Assembly: GCF_011386835.1 (NCBI RefSeq)
Contig: NC_088799.1
Coordinates: 77,023,302-77,087,301 of the forward strand
DNA: 64,000 nucleotides
From: Chrysemys picta bellii
Lineage: Eukaryota; Chordata; Testudines; Emydidae
Direction: 5' to 3'
The position numbers and the translations under genes are program-made. Shown here piece by piece: positions 1 through 11,119 of the stretch (the first letter of the stretch is position 1; every line of letters begins with the position of its first letter). Below the pieces are notes generated by a model. It had not been told where the DNA came from. It did not search any database and worked only from the letters and a program-made list of their open reading frames with translations.

Positions 1-125
1 GCCTTCACTAGCAGGACCAAGTACTGATTTTGCCCCAGATCCCTAAGTGGCCCCCTCAAGGATTGAACTCACAACCCTGGATTTAGCAGGCCAATGCTCA
101 AACCACTGAGCTATTCCTCCCCCCC
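1..125 (-). repeat. tRNA-derived SINE, cryptodire turtle type, partial at window edge
   Basis: On the minus strand a tRNA-like body reads from about 125 down. It has a pol III A box (TAGCTCAGTGG type, complement of 103-113) and a B box (GAGTTCAATCC, complement of about 60-70), followed by an unrelated body running out of the window. The layout matches the tRNA-Lys-derived, CR1-tailed SINEs of hidden-necked turtles. The CR1-like tail would lie left of base 1 and is not seen. It is a retroposed SINE and not a functional tRNA gene, since no tRNA 3' half follows. Confidence 0.82.
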
Positions 126-891
126 TAAGGGGGCTATGCATAGTCACATAAATGGACATGGGATTTAGGGCCTGATCCTGCTAACATTTCAGTGGAAGTT
201 TTGCCTGAGAAAGAACTGCAGAATCAGGGCCTTAATCTTTGTTAATAACTTCCTTCTTTGTGGATCAATTCAATCATGATTAATAATAGCAGTACAGTTT
301 TGAATATGGCACTTGTAATATAACTTCTGCTACATAAGAAGCAGCAGCAAAAAATATTGTTTTTCCATGGGTACTCCCTAACTTTAGGTGATATTTTTTT
401 AAATGAAGGAGTATTTAAAAAAAAAGAAAAATAGATAGAATATGGTTACACTTTGCAATTATGCTGAGACATTTTTTGATAATTGTAATGACCACAGGTT
501 CATTTACACATCGAAGGTTAACTTCATGATTGAGACTTCATAGTAATACACTGGATTCTAAAATTATTAAGTATGAAACTACATTAATAAATAATAATAC
601 ACAATAATAAATTATTCAGTCATATAGTTAAACATCTACTTATATGTATTAGTGATAATGAATGATCAAAAATATAATCACAGTATATTACATTGTATTA
701 ACAGTGTAATTCATCATTTTAGGATAGTTCAACCTAAACCTAGAACATCCGTCACAAGATTATATCATTTTAAGACAGGGCACAATTTGAACTTGAGTTG
801 TTTGTCAATGTCTTTCAAAGCTGACACTCTATGAAAGCAAAGTACTATATGAACGTACAAGTGTTTTTCCAAGTGCCAGAGTAATTGATAG
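126..891. other. No gene; AT-rich spacer
   Basis: AT-rich sequence with homopolymer A runs. About 160-235 holds a degraded copy of an old dispersed repeat recognisable by its 'cctgatcctgc ... aatcagggcc' ends. I see no exon, RNA gene or intact element here. Confidence 0.5.
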
Positions 892-1440
892 GTTTCAGAG
901 TAGCAGCCGTGTTAGTCTGTATCCGCAAAAAGAACAGGAGTACTTGTGGCACCTTAGAGACTAACAAATTTATTAGAGCAAAAGCTTTCGTGGACTACAG
1001 CCCACTTCTTCGGATGCATATAGAGTGGAATAAATATTGAGGAGATATATATACACACATACAGAGAGCATAAACAGGTGGGGGTTGTCTTACCAACTCT
1101 GAGAGGCCAATTAAGTAAGAGGAAAAAAAACTTTTGAAGTGATAATCAAGATAGCCCAGTACAGACAGTTTGATAAGAAGTGTGAGAATACTTACAAGGG
1201 GAGATAGATTCAATGTTTGTAATGAAGTCCTTGGAGTCTGTTTTTGAAGTTTTTCTGTTGTAAGATAGCCACCCGCAGGTCTGACATTGAATGACCAGAC
1301 AGGTTAAAGTGTTCTCCCACTGTTTTTTGAGTATTAAACAGACTCCAATGAGAGACTGCTGAGCTGGAATTGATATGCAAACTAGACACAATCAACTCAG
1401 GATTGAATAAGGACTGGGAATGGCTGAGCCATTACAAACA
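892..1440. mobile_element. Penelope-like element fragment with internal inversion
   Basis: It begins with the terminal motif GTTTCAGAGTAGCAGCCG and the 'TTGTGGCACCTTAGAGACTA' block that recurs at 1490, 9247 and 45166 and, inverted, at 4362. From 892 to about 1340 the element's coding strand is the minus strand, with GIY-YIG 3' coding remnants at about 1146-1395. From about 1345 to 1440 the C-terminal coding segment ('NKDWEWLxHYK' type) reads on the plus strand, so the copy is internally inverted. It is non-coding now. Confidence 0.75.
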
Positions 1441-1793
1441 TTGAACTGGGAGGCAGTAGCGGAACAAAAATCACACTATTCCAGAGAAAACAACGAGGAG
1501 TTGTGGCACCTTAGAGACTAACAAATTTATTTGGACATAAGCTTTCATGGGCTAGAACCCACTTCATCAGATGCATGGAGTGGAAAATACAGAAGCAGGT
1601 ATAAATACATGAAAAGATGTGAGTTGCCTTACCAAGTGTGAGGTCAGTCTAACGAAACAGTTCAATTGACAGCAGGATACCCAGGGAGGAAAAATAACTT
1701 GTGAAGTGGTAATGAGAGTGGCCCATTTCAGACAGTTGACAAGAAGGTGTGAGTAACAGTGGGGGAAAATTAGTATTGGGGAAATTAGGTTTA

Positions 1794-2303
1794 GGTTTTG
1801 TAATGACCCAACCACTCCCAGTCTTTATTCAGGCCTAATCTGGTGGTGTTCAGTTTGCAAATTAATTCCAGTTCAGCAGTTTCACATTGGAGTCTGTTTT
1901 TGAAGTTTTTTTCTTGAAGAATTGCCACTTTTAGGTCTGCTATTGAGTGATCAGAGAGACTGAAGTTTTCTCCTACTGGTTTTTGAATGTTATGATTCCT
2001 GATGTCAGATTTGTGTTCATTTATTCTTTTGTGTAGAGACTGTCCGGTTTGGCAAATGTACATGGCAGAGGGGCATTGCTAGCACATGATGGCATATATT
2101 ACATTGGTAGATGTGAAGATGAACGAGCCCCTGATGGTGTGGTTAGGTCCTATGATGGTGTCTTTTGAATAGATATGTGAACAGAGTTGGCACCGGGGTT
2201 TGTTGCAGGATTTGGTTCCTGGGTTGGTGTTTTTGCAGTGTGGTATGAGTATTTGCTTCAGGTTGGGGGGCTGTCTGTAAGCGAGGACTGGCCTGCTCCC
2301 CAA
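1794..2303 (-). pseudogene. Penelope-like linker and GIY-YIG endonuclease, in-frame stop
   Basis: This minus-strand frame continues the element after the RT. A linker with Cys pairs (KSCNKPRCQLC, about 2175-2205) leads to an IYAIMC strand. An in-frame TAG sits at 2079-2081. The same frame then continues with 'YICQTGQSLHKRINEHKSDI', matching the YIG half of a GIY-YIG nuclease with its conserved Arg, Glu and His. The tail ends in 'NKDWEWLGHYKT'. In the family this nuclease nicks the target for primed reverse transcription. The stop separates the two halves of the active site, so activity is not expected. Confidence 0.8.
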
Positions 2304-2474
2304 GGTCTGTGAGAGTGAAGGATCATCTATCAGGATAGGTTGTAGATCCTTGATGATGCGCTAGAGAGGTTTTAGTTGGAGGCTGTAGGTGACGGCTAAT
2401 GGAATTCTGTTACTTACTTTGTTGGGCCTGTCTTGTAGTAGGTGACTTCTGGGTACCCTTCTGGCTCTGTCAAT

Positions 2475-4180
2475 CTATTTCTTCACTTCACCAGGTGGGT
2501 ATTGTAGTTTTAAGAATGCTTGATAGAGATCCTGTAGGTGTTTGTCTCTGTCTGAGGGATCGGAGCAAATGCGGTTGTATCTTAGAGCTTGGCTGTAGAC
2601 AATGAATCGTGTGATGTGGTCTGGATGAAAGCTGGAGGCATGTAGATAAGTATAGCAGTCAGTAGGTTTCCGGTATAGGGCGGTGTTTATGTGACCATTG
2701 CTTATTAGCACTGTAGTGTCTAGGAAGTGGACCTCTTGTGTGGACTGGTCCAGGCTGAGGTCGATGGTGGGGTGGAAATTGTTGATAGCTTGGTGGAATT
2801 CCTCAAGGGCCTCCTTCCCACGGGTCCAGATAATGAAGATGTCATCAATGTAGCATAAGTAGAGTAGGAGGGTAAGGGGACGAGACCTGAGGAAGCGTTG
2901 TTCTAAGTCAAATGTTGGCATACTGTGGGGCCACGCGGGTACCCATAGCAGTCCCGCTGACTTGAAGGTATAAATTGTCTCCAAATCTGAAATAATTGTG
3001 GGTGAGGACAAAGTCACAAAGTTCAGCCACCAGGTTTGCCGTGATGGCATCGGGGATGCTATTCCTGATGGCTTGTACAGTAACTCCTCATTTAAAGTTG
3101 TCCCTGTTAACGTTGTTTCATTGTTACGTTGCTGATCAATTAGGGAACATGCTCGTTTAAAGTTGTGTAATGTTCCCTTCTAATGACGTTTGGCAGCCAC
3201 CTGCTTTGTCTACTGCTTGCAGGAAGAGCAGCCCGTTGCAGCTAGCTGGTGGGGGCTTGGAACCATGGTGGACCGGCAGCCCCCATATCAGCTCCCCCTA
3301 TCAGCTCCCCGCTCCCCTAAGTTCCCTGTGCAGCAGCTGCTTGCAGTTCAGCTCTGTGCCTCCCCCCACTGCCATGTGCTGCTCCTGCCCTCTGCCTTGG
3401 AGCTGCTCCCCAAGACTCCTGTATGGAGACGGGGGGAGGGAAGGAAGAGGGGGGCTAATGTCAGGGTGTCCCCCTCCCCCCTGCTCCTGCACCCCGCTTA
3501 CCCTATCTTCCATAGAGCAGGGGGAACACACCAGGGCTCAGGACGGAGGGAGCTTGCAGCAGCTGTGGTCTCAGCAAGCTGATCTAATTAACAAAGCAGG
3601 GTACTTAAAGAGGAATGCGCATATCTCCCTCCATTCCTGCTGCCTTGTAAAGTGAGAGAGTTAACCCTTGAGGGCTCAGCCAATTGCTAGTTCATCATTT
3701 AGCAGTAAGGGAAATATCCCACCCTCTGACTCCTCCACCTCAACCAAGCTTCACAATCATCATCACTGTGTACCAGTATTAAATTGTTTGTTTAAAACAT
3801 ATACCGTCTGGTTTGTCTGGTGAAAAAAATTTCCATGGAACCTAACCCCCTCATTTACATTAATTCTTATGCGGATATTGGATTCGCTTAACATCGTTTC
3901 GCTTAAAGTCGCATTTTTCAGGAACATAACTACAACGTTAAGTGAGGAGTTACTGTAGTCCATCTTTGTGTGGAATGTTTCTGTAGAGAGCTTCTACATC
4001 CATAGTGGCCAGGATGGTGTTTTCTGGAAGATCACCAAAAGATTGTAGTTTCCTCAGGAAGTCAGTGGTATCTCGAAGATAGTTGGGAGTGCTGGTAGCG
4101 TAGGGCCTGAGGAGAGAGTCTACATAGCCAGATAATCCTGCTGTCAGGGTGCCAATGCCTGAAATGACCTCACACTTGGT
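2475..4180 (-). pseudogene. Penelope-like reverse transcriptase, 5'-truncated and broken
   Basis: The RT copies element RNA at a nick made by the element's own endonuclease. The N-proximal palm segment reads at 3958-4180 on the minus strand and includes 'LATMDVEALY', the first catalytic Asp region. After the inserted element (3078-3955) the frame resumes with a 'SGTAMGT' fingers/palm motif near 2950. A frameshift at about 2910-2950 then leads to the YIDD box ('LCYIDDIFI', near 2860), with HFLDT and LYRKPTD downstream, which are typical of Penelope RTs. The frame ends at about 2475. The YIDD Asp pair is kept, but the interruption and frameshift abolish the protein. Confidence 0.85.
3078..3955. 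mobile_element. Non-autonomous pogo/Tigger-like DNA element, TA target duplication
   Basis: The ends are CAGTAACTCCTCA at 3078 and its inverted match TGAGGAGTTACTG ending at 3955, flanked by TA at 3076-3077 and 3956-3957. Removing 878 bp plus one TA rejoins the Penelope RT reading across the site, which confirms the insertion. Further inside, both arms keep related 'TTAA-GTTGT' blocks. The interior is a GC-rich filler (about 3180-3660) with no transposase motifs. The family call rests on the CAGT termini and TA duplication. Confidence 0.8.
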
Positions 4181-4362
4181 AAGGCAACTCACATCTTTTC
4201 ATGTATTTATACCTGCTCCTGTATTTTCCACTCTATGCATCTGATGAAGTGGGTTCAACCCATGAAAGTTTATGCCCAAATAAATTTGTCAGTCTCTACG
4301 GTGCCACAAAGACTCCTCGTTGTTTTTGCTGATACTGACTAACACAGCTACCACTCTGAAAC

Positions 4363-5969
4363 CTGTCAACTATTTCAGAGGTTGGCTATGTTTCCTGGCC
4401 CACACTTCCTGAACAGACATCCAAGCACTGATGATCATTAATCAACAGGAGTATACATCAGAAAACACACAACAGTAATATTCATAATTTGATCTAATGG
4501 GCGGTGTCTACTCAGGGAATGTAGGATTAAGCAAGTATGGAATCTATATAAGGCAAAGATCTCTTCCATTAAACCTTTTGTGTTCCAAAAATACTTACAG
4601 CTGCAGACCACCTGAACCAGCATTTCCTTTATAAACTCCTGGCTGCAGACATGAATCTCATCCACACTCAATCATTCTTTTGTCACTGAGCATGTGAGTA
4701 GGCCCTTTGAAGTCAACAGGAAAATGTTATTGCTTAAAAGTTAGGCATGTGCTTAAGTACCTTATTAAACTAGAGCCTAGTTTTTCAAAAAAATATTCAC
4801 ATTGCCAGTCAATAATTAATGAAAGTCAGGGAAAAATCAGCCAGGCTGTTGTAAGACTTTTTAGCTAGCCAAATTCTGCCCTGTTTCTGTACACAGCAGA
4901 AGAGTTTACTCACTTATTTAATTTTAAATGGGAGTGACACTCTGAAGAACCCATTTAAATTGCATCTCTGCACACAACGTCTTGTAGTTTAAAGCAATTT
5001 TTAGTGGTAGCATTCTTTAGTGAGGATCACCTGAATACTAGCAGAGTTTGTAGACATAAAACCACCCCCCACACATAGAGAAACTGTAAATAAGATGGCT
5101 TTTGGCTTATTTATTGATAGGAGATAATATCATATTTAAACACATACAAAATGGCTTGTGATAATTGCTATTGCATATATAGATGATAAACCAATAAATT
5201 AAAGTAACAGTGCATAAAATGGTGAATTCTGATTGACTTTAGGCAATATAAAATAATTGGAGTCTTTATTGCTCTTTCCATTTTTAATGGGATACTATGC
5301 AGTACATCCGTGTGACAGGGATGGAAAGGTAAATTAATCTTTATGCATCATCATCAGGCAGTGTAAACATGGCCAAACTTAATTACAATATAATAGATTG
5401 TTAAGTGTCTTCCCCATAGAGGTGTGATAGCTCTCATGCAAGTGATTACAACCAAGATGACTATCGCACAAGGTATTCTTTAAAGGCTTGTAGTAACTCG
5501 TGCATGTATCAAAGAATAAATCTGATTGCAAAAGCCATGCCAGTGAGGCATCTTTCCACAATACCAACTGCAGTGGAACTGTGTCCAAGAGATGAAGACA
5601 AATTATGATGCAGTTTTAATGAAACTTAGCTTGATTCAGTTGGTATTCAGGCAAAACTCCCATTTCACTTTAAAAAAAGGAGGGCGGGAGAATTTTGCCT
5701 TTGCAGTCAGTGAAAGCTTTGCCTGAGTAAGGAATACCTGGTCAGGAGCCATCATTCCATTTTTCAACTGGACTTTAGTGCCCCTGTCCTGCATATAAAG
5801 CTGTGATTCTTACAGAGAATAATGAAGTAATATTTCCCATGTAATTCAATAAAAACGCATCTTAGAAAAACAGTAGAGTGTTGTTCAATAAAGGACTTCT
5901 GAAATTTTGTTTATAAATTATAATACGTTAAAGAGAAATGTAAAAATTACTTTATATATCTATATATAC
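4363..5969. other. No gene; AT-rich spacer with old repeat scraps
   Basis: Fragments of an old dispersed repeat ('tttgaagtcaac', 'gcttaagtac') lie at about 4690-4770, and a mirrored 'caaaactcccatttcac ... gcctgagtaagg' pair at about 5645-5735. The rest is AT-rich without recognisable exons. Confidence 0.45.
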
Positions 5970-5977
5970 ACTTTATA

Positions 5978-7380
5978 ATGACGAGGGGTGAGGTGGACAA
6001 AAAGAATCCTGACAATGGTATTGGTCCATTACTAGATGGAAATGGAAGAAGTATCAATAATAATACAGAAAAGGCCAAAATGTTCAATAAATATTTCTGT
6101 TCTGCATTTGGAGAAAAAACAGATGATATAGTCTTATCATATGTGATGATAACACTCTTTCCATTCCACTACTGTCTCTGGAGGATGTTAAATGGCAGCT
6201 ACTAAAATCAGACATTTTAAAATCAGCAGGTACAGAGACCTTGCATCTAAGAGTCTTAAAAGAGCTGGCTGACCATTAACATTGATTTTTCAATAAATTT
6301 TGGAGAACTAGGAAAGTTCCAGAAGACTGGAAGAATGCTAATGTTATGCCAATTTTTTAAAAAAAGGTAAGCTGGATGACCCGGGTAATTATAGGCATTT
6401 CAGCCTGACATCAATCCTGGGCAAGATAATGGAGTGGCTGATACGGGACTTGATTAATAAAGAATTAAAGGAGGGCAATGTAATTAATGCAACTCAACAC
6501 AGGTTTATGGAAAATAGATCTAGTCAAACTAACTTGATTTTTTTAATGAGCTTACAAGTTTGATTGATAAAGATAATAGTGTTGATATAATATACTTAGT
6601 TTTTTGTAAGGCCTTTGACTTGGTACAGCACAACATTCTGATTAAAAAACTCGAATGATATAAAATTTACACGGCACACACTAACTGGCAGGTCTCAAAA
6701 TGAAATTGTAAATGGAGAATCATCAACTAGCAGGTATGTTTCCAGTGGGGTCCTGCAGGGATTGGTTCTTGGCCTTCCACTATTTAACATTTTTATCAAT
6801 GACCTGGGAGCAGGGCAGGCTCCAGCGTTTTTGCCGCCCCAAGCGGCGGAAAAATAAAAAATAAAAAAACGCGATCGGCACTTCTACTGCCGCTAAATTG
6901 CCGCCGAAGAGCTGGACGTGCCGCACCTTTCCTTTGGCCGCCACAAGCACCTGCTTGCTGCGCTGGTGCCTGGAGCCAGCCCTGCCTGGGAGAAAACAAA
7001 ATCATCACTAATAAAGTTTGCAGATGACACAAAAATAGGGGGGAGTGGTAAATGATGAAGAGGATCGGTCACTAATACACATTGATCTGAATTATTTGGT
7101 AAGCGGGGCACAAGCAAACAATATGTGTTTTAATATGGCTAAATGTAAATGTCATACATCTAAGAACAAAGAATGTAGGCCATACTTACAGAATGGGGGA
7201 TTCTATCCTGGGAAGTGGTGACTCTGAAAAAAAATTGGGAACCATGGTGAATAATCAGCTGAACACGAGCTCCCAGCATGATGCTATAGCCAAAAGAGCT
7301 AATGTAGTCGTGGAATGCATAAACAAGGGAATTTCAAGTAGGAGTACAGAGGTTATTTTACCTCTGTAGATGGCACTGGT
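5978..7380 (+). pseudogene. CR1 ORF2 reverse transcriptase remnant
   Basis: The opening frame reads a linker typical of CR1 ORF2 ('GPLLDGNGRSINNN', 'AKMFNKYFCSAFGE'). Further blocks match RT motifs: 'VPEDWKNANVMPIF', 'QTNLI', a palm strand with 'KAFD'-type remnants, 'VLQGLVLGLPLFNIFINDLG', and after the inserted hAT element 'KFADDTKIGGSG', the catalytic ADD-type box. Stops and frameshifts occur about every 30-100 codons. The reading stops at the LTR insertion at 7403, with related C-terminal sequence resuming at 7996. Confidence 0.85.
6811..6984. mobile_element. Small hAT-type element, perfect 8 bp target duplication
   Basis: Termini CAGGGCAGGCTCCAG and CTGGAGCCAGCCCTG form a 15 bp inverted repeat with one mismatch. 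The flanks are CCTGGGAG at 6803-6810 and again at 6985-6992. The 174 bp body is GC-rich, with no coding capacity. Excision restores continuous CR1 RT sequence. Confidence 0.88.
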
Positions 7381-7402
7381 GCAACTGGAGCTGGAATACC
7401 AT

Positions 7403-7991
7403 TGTTGGCATCACTAGGCATAGCTACCAGGTAACTCGGGGGGGGTGGAAGGCCATAAGTGCCGATGAAACCCCCCTGCTCTGGGTCTAAGTGAGCCACA
7501 GTAACTCCATCTTGTGAACTTTAACCAGCCTCCATGCTAACAGCCTAAATGCTGAAACAGAATATGTAACGGTCAGCTTTTTTAGCAGACAGCTGCAGTT
7601 TCACTCACACTAGCAGAAGCAGTAGTGATAAGGAGGGGGAAAGGCGGAGGGAGAAGCCTACTACGTCTTAGCTTGCAAGGCCAAAGATAAACATGCGGAC
7701 GAGAACTTTTCTAACATGCCACAATGTACACGCCTGCTGTAACTGCTGTCGGGAAGGGAGGGGTAAAGGGGGGAAACAGAACAAAGGCTTGCACACAAAC
7801 AGCTTGGAATATAAAATGGGAAACTTGCTTGTATTTGCTGCGCTTCTGATTTGAGACATGCTGGTCTCCTGAGTGCCTTTTCAAGATCTCGAATAAATTT
7901 GGCTTGCTTCTCCACCCTGGTGTGTCTATTGGTGCGACGCACACCGGGCAACGAACGTTGTTGCCCCCTCGGGCCCTCTGGGCCGGCAACA
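7403..7991 (+). mobile_element. Solo LTR of an endogenous retrovirus-like element
   Basis: The ends are TGTTGGC and GGCAACA, giving TG...CA termini, with CCAT at 7399-7402 and 7992-7995 as a 4 bp target duplication. A TATA-like 'aatataaaa' lies at about 7808 and an AATAAA signal at about 7891, followed by a GT-rich U5-like stretch. No internal gag-pol sequence is present, so this is the product of LTR-LTR recombination. The 4 bp duplication would suit a class I (gamma/epsilon) retrovirus, which is inference only. Confidence 0.85.
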
Positions 7992-8092
7992 CCATGGCTG
8001 TTTATGGTGCCCACAATTCAAGAAGGATATTGATAAATTGGAGAGGGTACAGAGAAGAGCCACTAGAATGATTAAAGGATTAGGAAACATAT

Positions 8093-8392
8093 ATATCATC
8101 TACACTGGGGGGGGAGGAGGGGAATCGATCCAAGATACGCAACTTCAGCTATGCGAATAGCGTAGCTGAAGTCAAAGTATCTTGGATCGAATTACCTGGG
8201 GTCCAGATGGTGCGGGATTGATGGCCGCGGCTCCCCCGTCAACTGCACTACCGCCGCTCGCTCTGGTGTAGTTCCGGAGTCGACGGTGAGCGCTTTCGGG
8301 GATCGATAGATCGCGTCTTAACGAGACACGATATATCGATCCCGGATAAATCGATTGCTACCCGCCAATACGGCGGGTAGTGAAGACATACC
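8093..8392. mobile_element. Palindrome-rich MITE inserted in CR1
   Basis: The insert splits CR1 sequence ('ggattaggaaacat' left, 'gagctcaatctatttagctt' right). It contains three strong self-complementary stretches: about 8131-8195 (TCGATCCAAGATACG paired with its complement), about 8297-8343 (ATCGATAGATCGCGTCTTAA arms) and 8358-8380 (CTACCCGCC/GGCGGGTAG). Ends of the form 'TATxTCxTCTACACT' are loosely inverted. No clean target duplication is readable and the superfamily is unassigned. Confidence 0.7.
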
Positions 8393-8785
8393 AAGAGCTC
8401 AATCTATTTAGCTTAATAAAGGGAAGGTTAAGGAGTGACTTGATTACTGTCTAAAAGTATCTATATGAGGAATGCATATTTAATAATGAGCTCTTCAATC
8501 TAGCAGAGAAAGGTATAACATGACCAGTGACTGGGAGTTGAAGCTAGACAAATTCAAACTGGAAATAAGGCAAAAAAAATTAAGGATGAGAGTAATTAAC
8601 CATTGGAACAATTTACCAAGGGTCATGTTGGATTCTCCGCCACTGGCAATTTTTAAATCAAGATTGGATGCTTTTCTAAAAGATATCAGCTAAGGATTAT
8701 TTTGGGGAAGTTTTATGACTTGTGTTGTACAGGCAGTCAGACTACACAATGGTCCTTTCTGGCCTTAGAATGATCTATGAATATC

Positions 8786-9246
8786 ACACAATATTTTCAA
8801 CTTCAGGTGCTCTTTTTATATTGTTTTGTTATTAGTAGCATCATAAGTGACACTGAATACTTGTGTTTGATGGATCTATTCTACCATTACCTCTAGGCAC
8901 GTAACTTCAGTTTATATTTGCAGTAGCCAGACACACAGCACCCTTCGATGAAAATGTACTTTTGAAGACAACATACAGGAATTTTTTTCATGAGGACTTT
9001 GCTTACTAACAGAATGTAATGTAACAAACTATGCTTTCATGTTAGCCACACAAAGTAGCACTTAAGGATGGTGATAACAAATCTGTTTGTGGGAAATAAT
9101 TGACAATCTGGATAAGAAATGATATTTTATTGAATAATGCACTATCCTTATGTCTGTGTGTAATTTGGATTTAAGTTTTGCAGTGTGCATAATAAAAAAT
9201 TCAGACCAAGAAATATCTTTTAGTCCTAAGAAGGCAAAGTTAGTTA
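8786..9246. other. No gene; nothing recognised
   Basis: AT-rich sequence without splice-flanked reading frames or recognisable element ends. Confidence 0.4.
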
Positions 9247-9335
9247 TCAGAGTGGTAGCCGTGTTAGTCCGTATCAGCAAAAACAACGAGGAGTCCTTGT
9301 GGCACCTTAGAGACAAACAAATTAAAGTTAATTAT
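9247..9335 (+). mobile_element. Penelope-like terminal fragment
   Basis: The short segment 'CAGAGTGGTAGCCGTGTTAG' to 'GTGGCACCTTAGAGAC' matches the terminal block of the elements at 892, 1490, 4362 and 45166. Only about 85 bp is present, with no coding sequence. Confidence 0.75.
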
Positions 9336-9504
9336 GTTTGCTTTTTAACTCCTAGTCTTTGTTAGGTCTACTTTTTAATGGATGTCAATTCAGGACTCTG
9401 ACACTGGTATGAATTGGTCAGATGTTTGCATTAGATAACACATCTTTAATGACTGTATAATACCAGGAGGTATAGCTCAATAACTATGCATTAACTATGC
9501 CTGC

Positions 9505-9650
9505 TGGGTGACCCATTGGCTGCAAGTCACTTCACCTCTCTGTGTCTTAGTTTTCACGGCTTTGAAATGGGGATAATGATACTGATTTCCTTTATAAAGT
9601 GCTTTGAGATCTACTGATGAAAGCGCTGTGTCAGAGCTAGGTATTGTTAT
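9505..9650 (-). repeat. MIR-type SINE, antisense
   Basis: It carries the MIR core in reverse: 'tcacttcacctctctgtgtct', 'aaatggggataatgatactg', and 'aaagtgctttgagatctactgatgaaagcgc'. The copy is well diverged. Confidence 0.7.
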
Positions 9651-9659
9651 CAACCATAA

Positions 9660-9835
9660 TCATGATGTTGGATTCTCTGTAACTGGAAGTTTTTAATTCA
9701 TGCTGTGAGGACTTCAGTAACTCAGCCAGAAGTTATGGGTTTATTACAGGAGTGGGTGGGCCAGGTTCTATGGCCTGCAATGTGCAGGAGGTCAGACTAG
9801 ATGACAATGATTGTCCTTAAAGGCTATGAGTCTAT
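9660..9835 (+). repeat. CR1 LINE 3' end, diverged
   Basis: The line 'gatgttggattctctgtaactgg' through 'gtgcaggaggtcagactagatgac' to 'ggctatgagtctatga' follows the CR1 3' end, as seen with better preservation at 8620-8785 and 22845-23048. Confidence 0.7.
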
Positions 9836-11119
9836 GACCCTGAATTACTTGCATATCCTAAACTCCTATTGAGTTCAATGTGCTCATCATCATATATATT
9901 TCCTGACAGCTATATTCATTATGAATATCCTAATTTAACTAAACCATTAACTAGAACACACTTCACATAGTAATATAAACTTGCTTTACATAAGGGTCCT
10001 TCCATTACTAGTCCTGCCAAATAATAAGACACTAGGTTTGGAACACGTGGGGTCTACAACAGCAAACAACACTAATTATTGACACTATTATACTAACGCT
10101 GTATTAAAGATCAAAATGGGTGTACAATGAAAATGATACTCTTGTCCACTCCAGAGCATCCATGAGATCATTTGCCACAACCATGGACAATGGGGCAAGA
10201 AGAACATAGATGGACAGGAACCATTGTAAATCTCAATTTTAGATTGCCACAAGTCTAGGTTGAGGGTGAGAAGCCAGTGGAGCCAGAAGGGAAAGTAATG
10301 GAGCTTTCTGCCTCACTCTAATTCTCTATTCATTTATTTATATGCCCTATTTTCTTGCACCACCTAAAACTGATCTTGTTTAAGCATAAAAAGAAGTTAG
10401 AGCCCTCCATGAACAACAAACACAGACTCCATTCTGCATCTCGCTGCTCCATTTTCACTCCTTGGTAATGCCTTTTGCAAATGGCATCCCATTTTAAATG
10501 CATAATTCTTTCTAATCCCTATGAATGTACAATGATCCCCCCGCTGGAAAGGAAATGAAGTAAATCTGAATGATCCATATGTTGAAGTAGTGTATTCTTA
10601 TCATTTAAATTATACACTTTCCATCAAATATCTATAAAAGTACACTCATGACACCCATCTAATGATCTCTTGGCCAGAGGCACAGACATCATTTTAATTT
10701 ATTTTGGAGTAAAGGTGCTTTCCCCGCAGGGTTTGAATAATCTTACTATGAATTAAACAGACGTTCAATAAAAGAGAGACTTTACTAAATATGACACATA
10801 AACATAGGAAAAGGGGATGAAGAAGGGAAAATTTCAGAAAATATGGTTTCCTAGTTCATCAGACAACATGGCACAATTTTAACCAAGGTCTTTTTTTATA
10901 GATGGAGTTATAATAAAACAGAGGGACACAGTAGTAACTTCTTCTACACTTCTCTCACGTCCTAGCTACACTGGAATGAAACCTCTGTAACAATACATGG
11001 TTCCCCGCCCTTTGGAACAGCATGATGGCCTGCAGGGATGCTAACATGTAGACTATTCATCTCTATCCTACAGCAGCAGATGGGATAGTTTTCTCCCAGT
11101 CCTGTTGCTGCCTTTTCAC
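9836..11119. other. No gene; nothing recognised
   Basis: Mixed-composition unique sequence with no recognisable exon or element boundaries. Confidence 0.4.

Larger units (their letters stand above)
1490..4362 (-). mobile_element. Penelope-like retroelement with inverted terminal repeats
   Basis: Coding strand is minus. Both ends carry the same ~170 bp terminal block in opposite orientation: plus-strand sense at about 1490-1660 and complement at about 4190-4362. That is the inverted form of the Penelope terminal repeat. Between them, in coding order, lie reverse transcriptase pieces, a linker with a CX4CX2C-like cluster and a GIY-YIG endonuclease with a C-terminal tail. The N-terminal third of the RT is missing, the terminal repeat joining directly to RT palm sequence. 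A pogo-like element interrupts it at 3078-3955. An in-frame stop and at least one frameshift make it dead. Confidence 0.85.
5970..8785 (+). mobile_element. CR1 LINE copy with three nested insertions
   Basis: Plus-strand CR1 sequence runs in four blocks: about 5970-6810, 6985-7402, 7992-8092 and 8393-8785. The blocks are collinear in element coordinates: RT N-terminal part, RT palm, C-terminal ORF2 domain, then the CR1 3' end with 'ggtcctttctggcctta'. The interruptions are a hAT element (6811-6984), a solo LTR (7403-7991) and a palindromic MITE (about 8093-8392). CR1 encodes an endonuclease/RT ORF2. Only its later two thirds survive here and stops are frequent. Confidence 0.85.

Noticed and set aside
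1..125. Functional tRNA gene at the left edge
   Set aside because: The pol III boxes are followed by SINE body and not by a tRNA 3' half with acceptor stem, and anticodon arm pairing is not maintained.
3170..3655. Overlapping 130-161 codon plus-strand frames
   Set aside because: They lie inside the GC-rich filler of the pogo-like element, have counterpart frames in two registers and on the other strand, and show no domain.
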